Shown here: positions 1-8,530 of the stretch, piece by piece
Layout of the letters: each line of letters opens with the position of its first letter
Numbering within the stretch: position 1 is the stretch's first letter
From: Rhizophagus sp. LPA8_4_AMF
Lineage: Eukaryota; Glomeromycota; Glomeromycetes; Glomerales; Glomeraceae
NCBI GenBank assembly: GCA_021464525.1
Contig: JADRCO010000994.1
Coordinates: forward strand, 1 to 23,725
DNA: 23,725 nucleotides
Direction: 5' to 3'
Notes under the pieces: generated by a model
What the model was told of the DNA's origin: nothing
Databases searched by the model: none
Seen by the model: only the letters and a program-made list of their open reading frames with translations
Translations under genes and position numbers: made by a program

Positions 1-50
1 AAAAAAAATATTTTCAGTTAAAATATGATTCTGAAAATATTTTTTATTAA

Positions 51-390
51 AAAATTCATACCGAAAGTAATTCTAGTAAGGAACCAAATTCAGAATCAAA
101 AATGGAACCAAAACTGGAACCAAACCAGAAATTCAGAGCTTTAGCCTTGAATTACATTTACTTCTACGCAATTAGAAAAATTACAAAAACATGAAATTGA
201 AAAACCTAATTCTAATATATCTACTCCTACTATTTTAAATTCTAATTGAAAAATTCCACCTCCTAATTCAGAACGTATATATTATAAAAATTATTTTGAT
301 TCCTTACTCCTTCACAAAATTTCAATTTTCCATTTGTACTTTTCACCTTCAATTTTGTTAGTTTTATTCTTTTCCTATTCTTTCTTCAGT
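51..390 (+). pseudogene. Decayed coding remnant, unknown repeat protein
   Basis: An open frame from about 51 reads through an acidic, Glu-Pro-Asn-rich stretch (KEPNSESKMEPKLEPNQ) into RALALNYIYFYAIRK, and stops at 192-194. A second frame, entered from about 173, continues LQKHEIEKPNSNISTPT and runs, with one internal stop near 247, to about 390. The two frames look like one former protein broken by a frameshift. The Glu-Pro-rich lead followed by a hydrophobic, Tyr-rich segment reminds me of dispersed repeat proteins in AM fungal genomes, but I cannot name the family. There is no start codon or splice structure worth modelling. The remnant may run off the left edge of the window. Confidence 0.35.
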
Positions 391-469
391 ATTATATAAT
401 GCTTCTTGCAATAGGATAGTATTAGTAATTAATAATGAAATACTACTGTAATAGATATTTGACCAGAAC

Positions 470-757
470 GTCTTACAAGAATCCCAGATATTACATATAC
501 AACTTACAACTGAATTTTTGCCAAAAAAGATCCAATTTGTTCTTTTTTATTTTCAATTTTTTGCGATTATTTCAGCATCCAGTGATCCAATTTATGCAGA
601 ATTTTTTTATTTTGTAGAGATCAATGAAGCTACAAAACAAAAAAAGATCTGCATAAATTGGACACTGAATGCTGAGATATTTGTAAAAAAGTGATTTTTT
701 TTTATAAATTTAGGCTAATTTAGTTGTATATGTAATATCCAGGGTCCTGTCTTACAA
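470..757. mobile_element. Foldback MITE with 9-bp target-site duplication (Mutator-like)
   Basis: GTCTTACAA occurs at 470-478 and again at 749-757, directly flanking a long imperfect inverted repeat. The outer arms share GATATTACATATACAACT with its complement (about 487-504 and 723-741, one mismatch near the edge). The inner arms 573-617 and 630-674 are nearly complementary over 45 nt (TTTATGCAG against CTGCATAAA, TTTTGTAG against CTACAAAA), around a 12-nt loop at 618-629. The middles of the arms have diverged. Long inverted arms plus a 9-bp duplication are the signature of non-autonomous Mutator-like (MULE) elements; a foldback element is the alternative name. It carries no gene: the 60-residue open frame across the left arm is a chance reading. 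Confidence 0.7.
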
Positions 758-1079
758 AACAAGTTCTTGTAAAAAAATTACAATCTAGAGAAATAGAATT
801 GAATGGAAAGGAAAATAAAGAAGAATTAGTAATTAATCTAGAGAAAAAATTAAATAAAGAAGTAGAAAGCAAAAAATCAGGTGAGATTAATTAGTAATAA
901 TTAATGCTTTCAAAGTTTTTGATATATGAATTATATAACATATAAAACAAGAATGAATAGTTGATGTGTTGGTAAATGTAACAAAACAGCCAAACTATAC
1001 AATGGTATGTTTTACATTCAATTTATTATACCAAAGATAATGAATATTTACTTACCTATTTGTTTATTCATTATTTAGC
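758..1079 (+). other. Decayed coding sequence interrupted by the MITE, plus intron-like DNA
   Basis: Right of the MITE an open frame (760-891) encodes a lysine/glutamate-rich, coiled-coil-like peptide (QVLVKKLQSREIELNGKE and onward, LEKKLNKEVESKK). If the element and one copy of its duplication are ignored, this frame is continuous with 463-478 on the left, so the element appears to have landed in a coding remnant. The frame ends at a GTGAG donor-like site at about 881. AT-rich intron-like DNA follows up to a TTTAG at about 1079. No family recognised. Confidence 0.3.
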
Positions 1080-1400
1080 GATGTCAAGAAAGTGTATTTA
1101 CTGCAAACTGGCTGGGTTCTAAAGAAGAACTAAAAATTTGGTAAAAGGGATGCAGAAAAAAGAATGACAAATTAAGTGAGAGCATTATTAGAAGAATATT
1201 TTATGGCAGGTAATGCAGATAAAAGTAACCATTATACTACTCAAGATATGTAACGTGAGTTGAAAAATTGTGCACAGGAAGGTGAAATTGACAAAAATGA
1301 CATTACAAAAGTTATCATAATCCAAAATTGGATATCAAAAACTACCAAAGAGCATTGTGAAGAGGTTGCAACTAGAGGTTTGAATTATAATAATCAGTAA
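1080..1400 (+). pseudogene. Decayed repeat-family gene fragment
   Basis: After an acceptor-like TTATTTAG, the frame at 1080 reads RCQESVFTANWLGSKEELKI and then hits a stop. A shifted frame, 1176-1400, reads ALLEEYFMAGNADKSNHYT, one internal TAA, RELKNCAQEGEIDKND, then IQNWISKTTKEHCEEVATRG, ending at 1398-1400. Regular amino-acid composition across stops and a frameshift indicates a dead gene rather than chance. The arrangement, a small domain with a helix-turn-helix-like QNWIS segment just upstream of a hAT-type transposase tail, suggests it belongs to the same old element or a nested one. I do not recognise the family. Confidence 0.4.
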
Positions 1401-1802
1401 AATTAGAAATAACAATAAAGATATTGCCTTAAAAAGTCATTTGTTACCAACAATTAAAAACTTGCAAAAAATGGAATAATAATAGGTTTATTGAATGTAT
1501 AATATCTTTTGTGTCATAATAAATCATAAAATGAATAATTTATAACTGGCAATTAAGAAAGTTCATAATAGATTTTTCTCAAGAATCTGCTATCACCACA
1601 AAGACAAGTTGTTTTTTATTTTATTGGAAAGGAAATTAATAATTCATTTGAAAGCTATAGTTTTTCTGCTTTAAAATATTGCGTAATATTTTCATTTTGT
1701 TACACTAAATGCAGTGATATCTTATCTACAAAAATGCTGATTAAATGAATTTTATTAAGTGATCTACAAAATTTCACCCCATTTTTAGATAGTAATTTTT
1801 AC
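1401..1802. other. AT-rich stretch, probable decayed transposon body
   Basis: No open frame of note is present on either strand. The stretch lies between two transposon-derived remnants in the same orientation and is probably the eroded central part of the same element, but no motif supports this directly. Confidence 0.3.
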
Positions 1803-2561
1803 CAATTTATAGCTGAATCTCGAATTAAATACTATTATTGGGCATAGTCTAAAAAAGAATCCACCTGTATTTTACGTGAATTTGATGATTTTTGTCTGAA
1901 CAAATATCTGTTTGATGATGATACATATAAACAATTTAATAGTGATATCTGGAAATATTGGTGATTTGCAAGAGTATCTACAAATGAATTAGGATTAATT
2001 ACTTGCACATTATTTGGTATTTGCATAAATGCTGCCTCTGTTAAATGTTTATGGAGTTGTATAGGTTTTTTGCAAACTAATTATTGAAATCATTTAAAGG
2101 TATTTAATTTTTTATTTTATTTTATAAATAATATAAATAAATATTAAATTAATACATTATTTTTTTTTTAGTCATTAAAAGTTCTTAATATAAGTAAGTT
2201 AAGGGTAGATATAACATGGAAATATTGTATAAATTCTGATTCTTCAATTTTAACTCCATTGATGAGTATTATAACTAATAATAAAGAGAAAAATAATGAA
2301 AAAGAAGTTGAAGTAATTATTAAAGATTTTACAAAAGAAGAAGAAGAAGAAGAAGAAGAAGATTTAGAAAAAGAATTTATTAATTATTTGCAAGGGTAAT
2401 CAGAAATGTTAGAAGAAGAAACTTATAAATTTGGAAAAAGTAAAAATGAAAATAATATAATACATATATTAATAGTTGATGATATTCTTCATTCTGCAAT
2501 TGATTCTAATGCTAAATGGAATTTAAATTCACTTTTTAAAGAATTAGAATTTCTTTTTTAA
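1803..2561 (+). pseudogene. hAT-type transposase C-terminal remnant
   Basis: The frame 1803-2087 contains internal stops at the TAG after YYYWA and at the TGA after DIWKYW, but still reads FDDDTYKQFNSDIWKYW and then TNELGLITCTLFGICINAAS, VKCLWSCIGFLQTN. The A-S-V-(E/K)-R/C-L-W-S region matches the C-terminal dimerisation segment of hAT transposases (normally ASVERxFS). A GT-AG intron at 2100-2171 with a T-rich 3' end still separates this from a second block, 2172-2561. That block starts SLKVLNISKLRVDITW, has a long glutamate run (2337-2361), an internal stop at 2397-2399 and a final TAA at 2559-2561. No N-terminal half, zinc finger or catalytic triad is visible, so this is a dead tail. Confidence 0.65.
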
Positions 2562-3180
2562 TAATAATTTTATAAATTGTAAATAAATAAATAACATTAT
2601 AAAATCACATGATATAAATGTTCTAATGTTTCAGAAATTAAAAAAATTGTTGTTCATGTCCATGAACTATCCTATTCTGTTCTGTGATTCCTGTCTATAT
2701 CTGTTCTATCCCTATAATAACATTAGGTATAACTATAAGCAATAAAATCACATGATCTAATCAGTAATTTTTGGCCAGAATTATAAATAATAATTTTTAT
2801 TAAAATGTTCAAATCACAATAATTATGTTAATATTAATCCACTCACTATAAAATTACTACTATTGTATTTCTTTTAACAAGATTATTCTAATGAGTTCAA
2901 GACCATTAAAATCTAATCACTAAAACCTGTTATAGTTAAAATAAAGTTAAAATATTTAATGTTACATGAATTTTACACATATAAAATGCTGATTTGATCA
3001 AAAAAATTGGATTACTCAGTCAATATTAATTCAAATGTTATGAATTACTATCTCTCAATGAGATGAATCCAATGATCTAAAGGTTATTAAAATCTGGTCA
3101 TTAGATCCTGAAATAAATATATTTAATCCAATAATTATATATATATAAAATTTTTAAAAACAAATGTAATAGTGATTATA
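2562..3180. other. AT-rich intergenic DNA with diverged repeat units
   Basis: No coding frame is supported. Two loosely similar stretches, about 2884-2960 and 3056-3130, share an ATTAAAATCT core followed by TCATTA/TCACTA and a downstream ATATTTAAT. They look like diverged copies of a short repeat. The rest is simple AT-rich sequence. Confidence 0.3.
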
Positions 3181-3188
3181 AGCAGTTT

Positions 3189-3307
3189 GTGACTATAAAT
3201 AAATGATAGATTTTATATACGAAAATTTGGGACACTCAACTAAGGTGACTATATAGGATAATGTGACTATAATGGAGGTGACTATAGAAAGAGTTGATTG
3301 TAATACA
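3189..3307. repeat. GTGACTATA repeat cluster, probable transposon end
   Basis: The 9-mer GTGACTATA occurs four times in the same orientation, at 3189, 3245, 3263 and 3278. The last three sit inside a roughly 70-bp block bounded by CACTCAACT (3232-3240) and, inverted, AGTTGATTG (3292-3300). Iterated subterminal motifs with inverted outer ends resemble the terminal region of Tc1/mariner- or pogo-type elements. The transposon class is an inference. Confidence 0.4.
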
Positions 3308-3965
3308 TCTTAAATTTTAAATAAATATCATGTTATACTAGTATATATCATACTCAAAAACTTTTAAATGTAAACCCCTAGAAACTTACTGAAAATTAAT
3401 ATCCAATTAAATAGTTTAAAATATATATTTAATTCAAATTTCTATAGAATCAATTAATTATCACATAACTTATGCAGTAGATTAAATTTGGTTACACTAC
3501 ATAATTATAGTTAAGTAAACTTTTTACAAACTATAATAATAAATTTTTTATTACCATATTATAAAGTATAGTAGTATTTGATAGAATTAGCATAATTATG
3601 CAGTATCTACTAATAATATGTTTTCTGTAGATTCAAATATAAAAAGTTATACTCATATATTTTTATTACATTAACATTTTGAATTGTACTATATGATACT
3701 GTAAGCATTTATCTTTTATTGAATTAATATAATTTATTAAATTAAACAGTATATTTCAAATATTATAATAATAATTAATTTTAAATGGTTATATATTTAA
3801 TTAATTAATTTGATAACTTACAATTTACAAATAAAAATTGTGTTATTAATTAGTTCATCTCTTTTAATAGATTAAAGTTCAAAAATTATTTTAAAAAATT
3901 ATAATAGAATTACTTCAAATCACTAACCTGTCCGTATTTCTTAATGTTTGAATAATTATTCTAGT
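3308..3965. other. AT-rich intergenic DNA
   Basis: No open frame, RNA gene or structured repeat could be supported on either strand. This is the 3' flank of the rhodanese gene, which reads leftwards and ends at 3966. Confidence 0.5.
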
Positions 3966-4770
3966 TTACATTTTTTTTGAAGTTTCATAATCAGCCACTT
4001 CAAATCCACTTTCTTTCCAATTATCATATCCACCCATTAAGCTTTTAACATTTTCTTTTTTATATCCTAATCTAATTAAACTTTCTGCTGCCATTATACT
4101 AGATAAATTTATGAATTAATTAAATAAAATCAATTAAATCACTCATCAAAAATTCAAAATTACCTTCTTAAACCACCCGCACAATAAACAACAATATCTC
4201 TTCCATTTTCCAAATCATTTACTTCTTTAACACTTGTCACTTTTCTTTCAACATCTCTTTCTAATATACCGCGTGGTAAAGAAATTGCTGTTGGTATAAT
4301 TCCTCTTAATTGTTCATCTTTTTCTCGAACATCAATAATAATTGGAGTTTGCTTTGGTGTAGGAGATAAATTAGAAGTAGTAGAAGATGATGAATTGAGT
4401 GATGAATGAAGTTCTTGTGGTGTTATTTCAGAAATCGGATATGATTCTTTAATTTTTTTAGCTAATTCTGAAAATCTGTTAAGCACAATAGTCGACTTTT
4501 AAACACAGTTACCAAATTTAAAAAGATACTATTAATTTTTAGAAATTGAAAGTGTAAATACGTTAAAAAAATATTTTTTTATAGCTTTACCTGAGAAAAT
4601 TGGCGAGTTTTATAGTTAGCGAGGTAAAGATTTGATGGTGTCTTTGGTATAAGTATATGCAATTTGGCAAAATTCGTAGGCTAACATAAAAAAAAAATAT
4701 TTATTAAAGAATTTTTATATATCAAGAATAGTTATTATAATTTTGCTGTTACCTTTAAAATACTAAACAT
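3966..4770 (-). CDS. Rhodanese-domain protein, probably mitochondrial
   Basis: A single rhodanese (sulfurtransferase-fold) domain. The domain exons are 4164-4475 and 3966-4098 (stop 3966-3968). They give ISEITPQELHSSLN, a Ser/Thr-rich insert, IIIDVREKDEQLRGIIP, IVVYCAGGLRS and a C-terminal LMGGYDNWKESGFEV. The active-site loop is C-A-G-G-L-R, with the persulfide-accepting cysteine intact. The obvious upstream exons, 4753-4770 (MFSILK) and 4591-4680, encode a 36-residue basic peptide with no Asp or Glu, ending TRQFSQ, which looks like a mitochondrial presequence. However, these two exons (108 nt) do not join the domain exon in phase with any visible AG. A 16-nt micro-exon at 4513-4528 with an acceptor at 4468-4469 would repair the frame. 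A shorter start at 4484-4486 inside the intron is the alternative. The family transfers sulfur from thiosulfate or persulfides; the substrate here is unknown. Confidence 0.75.
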
Positions 4771-5263
4771 TTTTTTTTTCGCTTGCAATAAATAAGTGTG
4801 CGTGCGTCAGTTAAAAAGAAGGAAATCCATGATTTCATTATTTTGAGAAAAATGAAAAAATGATTAATCGCAAGATTGAGAAATGTAGATCACTCGTGTA
4901 AATTAATTAAAATGGGAAATGATCTACATCGAAAAGTATAGTACAATGGCCATACTTTGAGGTTACTTTGGAGTCAAGTGCTTCATTATATGGGGATAAT
5001 ATTTACATTTTACAAGTTATAAATATGATTGGAAGGAAATTGTTATTTTAAAAATTTATAAAGTTATATATTTTATTAATATATTGTTTAAAATAACAAA
5101 TTTTTTTTATATATTTGATAAAGATGCTTTTTTAACTAGCTAACCAAATAAATTAATAAAAAATTAATAAATAATTATATCAAAGATGGTTAAAGATTCG
5201 CAAAATACTCAAAATTAACAATAATTCTTACCAGGTTTATCAAAATAGACATTTATCATACAT
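4771..5263. other. Intergenic region between rhodanese and uL15 genes
   Basis: This contains the promoter of the leftward rhodanese gene and the 3' flank of the leftward uL15 gene. A perfect 10-bp inverted repeat, ATGTAGATCA at 4883-4892 and TGATCTACAT at 4920-4929, surrounds a 27-nt AT-rich loop. AAGTAT/ATACTT, at about 4935 and 4952, forms a second small one. No gene is seen. Confidence 0.4.
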
Positions 5264-6032
5264 TTATGCCACTAATTGAACAACACCTCCAACCTTCTTT
5301 ATTTTTTCTTCAGCTCTTCTAGAGACATATCTTGTTTTAACAATAACAGGTTGATCAGGTAAATTACCTTTACCTAATACTTTGCCATATCCCTACAACC
5401 ATTCAAATGCATAAATTAATAAAATGTATTTATGAAGTTTTTGACTTTTTTTTTAATCCCTACTCACTGCTCTTAAAGTATCAATAACGGGTACAACGTC
5501 TTTTGTAGCAGCATACTTTTTCCTCGTTTGTTCAGATACCAAAGTCCATAGTTTATCCAAATTGACAGTAGGGCAATGATATTGTTGTTTGGTCAAATGA
5601 TAATATCTCATACCGACTTTACCGAAATATCCTGGATGATATTTATCCATGTTGGTACGATGATGATGTTGCCCACCTGCAAGACCACGTCCCCCCGGGT
5701 GTTTACGATGTTTGCCTATGAAAGGAAAAAGAAATTTATTTCAAAGTTTATTCATGTCAAAAAAAGGAAAAAAAACATATTTTTTTACTTACCGATACGA
5801 CCATGCCCTGCGGAAACATGTCCACGTTTCTTTCTGTTCTTCTTAAGTCTTGAAGGCTATACCAGATAAATAATGTAAATTAATTCCATTAAATTTTTGT
5901 ACAATAAATTTGGTTGACATCCATTATTTTAAACTTTTCCTTAATGATATTTTCATAAACCATTTGTCTCATTTTTATAGTTTCTAAAATTTTTAGTTAT
6001 CAACTTAATAATTATCACGAAATATTTACCAT
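5264..6032 (-). CDS. RPL28: 60S ribosomal protein uL15 (L27a/L28)
   Basis: Component of the large cytosolic ribosomal subunit (animal L27a, yeast L28). Four coding exons are 6030-6032 (ATG only), 5793-5856, 5468-5715 and 5264-5392 (stop 5264-5266). Together they give 147 residues, the usual eukaryotic length of 147-149. Family hallmarks in order are [20 protein letters not shown] near the N-terminus, [10 protein letters not shown] and [28 protein letters not shown] in the middle, and [22 protein letters not shown] and LVA at the end. The initiator codon is the only codon of the first coding exon; ATG is followed directly by GTAAAT and the next exon opens at the second codon (P). It is transcribed divergently from the aprataxin-like gene, with 186 bp between start codons. 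Confidence 0.95.
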
Positions 6033-6218
6033 GTCTTATTAATATTTCAAACAAACGAGAAATGGGAAAGAGATTAGTAAAAAAAAAAAAAATTGAACAC
6101 GTGAAGATGATAAGAATAATACAGATGCTAATAGCCAATCATGTCCCTTAAATTTATCAATAAGTTGAACTAATATCACAACAGAAAGTCTGAACCTAAA
6201 ATATGAATAAACGTTATA
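6033..6218. promoter_or_regulatory. Shared promoter, uL15 / aprataxin-like
   Basis: 186 bp separate the two divergent start codons. It must hold both 5' UTRs and both promoters. A run of 13 A at 6079-6091 is a likely poly(dA:dT) nucleosome-excluding tract. No clear TATA box could be assigned. Basis: position only. Confidence 0.35.
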
Positions 6219-8376
6219 ATGAACCTCAACAAATCTCAACAGTTTTCTGAAAATAATTCGACTTCAAAACGAAGAAAAATGGTTTCTAAATTATTCTTAA
6301 TAATTAATTATAATAAAAAGAGTTTTTATTACCTTTTTTTATTTTTAATATAGAATGAGCAAAAACGAGTTGTTGGACTTGGGTTCCCATCTATTTCGAC
6401 AAATTTTGGTAATTTTCCAATAGATATTGCCGCGGAAATCGGCTGTGAGGTTTGTTCTTATATATATAATGATTTTATTTTACTATTCTATATGTTGACT
6501 TATAAATGAAGATACATTTTAATAAAGGCGATAAAAGAATTTTTGAATTTACATAAAGAATTCGATTTTAAACTGATTTTGACTGAACAAGATTCGAAAG
6601 TTCTAAATGTATTTGAATTGGTAATTTATTCATATCCCTTTATTGATATATAATAAATTAGTTACATACCGAAACTTGTTTTGGTAGGAGTGGAAAGAGA
6701 TAAAAGATGATTTGGAAGATTTTAAATTTCAAACAAAAAAAGGAAATTTATTGCAATTAAAAAGTGATCTTAGAATTGAGTGTAGGTCTGGTATCAATTA
6801 AAGTATTTTTATGTTTATTTGAAATGAAAAATATTATAAATGTTTTGCGTTGAAAAGGTTTATTGTCGTAGAAACAACTTGGAGAATGAAACCAGGTAAT
6901 TATTTACCAATAGGAATACAATTATGAGAAAATATGTTGCTTATATATTTTTGTTGATATCAGGCACAAATCAGTTAAGCAAACAAATTTTTGATGCTCT
7001 TGGATCAAAGCTACATGAAGAATTAAAACGGCTGTACCCGAATCCTGGAGTAGTAAGTATTCCGGTTTTGCTAGTTTTTAAAAATATCGGTTTATTTATA
7101 AATTTGTAATTATAGGTTGGTGAAGCATATCCGGTTAAAATCCCAAAAGACTCCGATCTGCATAAAAGCGAAGGCATTGAGCAGGTTTTTTAAGTTTTGT
7201 TCATAATAAACACTAACATATATATACATGTTATGTAATATTTTCTTAGATCATTTTTGTAGTATCCCCAAATATGAATCCATCGAGACCCGACCCAGTT
7301 TCACTAGAGAAAGCAAAAGAATTACTTAAAAAAACGTATGATTCTATGTTGAACGCGTTTTGGGAGTTAAAAAATGGACAAGAATATCGTCCGATTACAA
7401 CCAAAAAGGATAATGTACAAGAAGTTTCTGCATGTAAGAAATAATTAGACAAATTAGATTTAACTTGCATAATTTGCATTATTTATTTGTCTTTTGTTTA
7501 TGACTAGTTGACATTTTGATGAAATCCGCAAGTAAACCTTCGTCTAAAATTTCTCCTGAATCATCAAGAACCACTTCCTCCAAAGTGGGAAGTGGAGGAT
7601 GGAATACCGTTTTATTGCCGTATTGTCAAAACCCCGAAACGTTTCCAAAATCTGAAGTTTACTATTATGATAATGAATTTGTTATTATTTTTGATAAATA
7701 TCCTAAAGCGAAAAAACATTTATTAGTGATACCACGAAAACAAATTGATAATATTGGAGAATTGAAAAGACAAAATTTAGAATTGGTGAGGGCATTGAAA
7801 GAAAAAGGACAGTGGGTTATTGAAAAGTGAGTTCATTAGATAAGATTATTTCTATTATTTCTTCTACTCGTTAATTTGTGCCTTAATTTCGAATTCGTAA
7901 TTTATCTTTTCTTTTAGAATGAAACAAGGAAATCCAAAACTATTTTTTCGTATGGGATTCCACGTTGTTCCAAGCTTAAGGTAATAATATTCTTGCGTCA
8001 ATTAATTTTTTTTTTTTTTACGATAATTGAGTATTAATTTGGCAAAAGACAGCTCCATATGCATGTGATTTCACAAGACTTTATTTCGCCTTCGTTGAAG
8101 AATAAGAAACATTGGAATTCATTTACAACAGAATTTTTTATAGATGTGGAAGAAATCGAAAGGATATTGGAAAAGCAAGGAGAAGTTAAGGTAAAGTTTT
8201 TTTTATTGCTTAAGAAGTGAAGCTGACATTAAATTTTTTGAATTATTTAGTTTAATAAAGCATATTATGAAGATTTGTTGAAATCACCATTAAAATGCCA
8301 TTTATGTGATGCGAAATCTATAAAATTTATCCCAGATTTAAAAAAGCATTTAGGAGAACATTGGAATGAATGTTGA
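6219..8376 (+). CDS. Aprataxin-like protein: macro domain + HIT + C2H2 zinc finger
   Basis: Probable nuclear DNA-repair hydrolase. Aprataxin-type HIT proteins remove AMP from abortive 5' ends left by DNA ligase. Twelve exons (6219-6281, 6354-6449, 6528-6620, 6688-6785, 6858-6895, 6964-7052, 7116-7184, 7250-7433, 7508-7826, 7918-7980, 8049-8190, 8251-8376) join in phase to 459 residues. Residues about 26-84 (GLGFPSISTNFGNFP, IAAEIGCEAIKEFL) resemble the C-terminal half of a macro domain, and about 115-230 (VVETTWRMKPG, GEAYPVKIP, IIFVVSPNMNP) its N-terminal half, so the order is swapped. The HIT domain follows, about 270-405, with FDKYPKAKKHLLVIPR and the active site QLHMHVIS at 372-379, then SQDFISPSLKNKKHWNSF. 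A C2H2 finger ends the protein (C434, C437, H451, H455). The first HIT-motif histidine of animal aprataxin is Gln372. The layout matches plant aprataxin-like proteins minus their kinase. The N-terminal 20 residues are the least certain part. Confidence 0.88.
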
Positions 8377-8530
8377 GTTGTAAGCGTATCTAGAAGTATT
8401 AAATGTTTGTTACACTAGACTATGATGAATTATTTTGGAAATAAACATTCAGCAATATCAGCAATTTAAACAAATAAATATATGTAAAAAATGTGATTTA
8501 AAAATTCATTTCATAATTAAAACCGTTTAT
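8377..8530. other. Convergent 3' ends, aprataxin-like / Rpn12
   Basis: 154 bp lie between the two facing stop codons. An AATAAA-like signal occurs on the + strand (GGAAATAAACA, about 8438). Both transcripts must terminate here, and they may overlap. Confidence 0.4.

Noticed and set aside
435-617. 60-residue open frame starting MKYYCNRY
   Set aside because: It runs through the left arm of the foldback MITE, ends in low-complexity Phe-rich sequence, and has no family resemblance.
2337-2361. GAA/GAG microsatellite
   Set aside because: It is the glutamate run of the decayed hAT C-terminal extension and is too short to treat as an independent repeat.
6039-6239. Minus-strand frames upstream of uL15
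   Set aside because: They cover the uL15 5' UTR/promoter and the aprataxin-like first exon, and are Phe/Ser-rich, without family signal.
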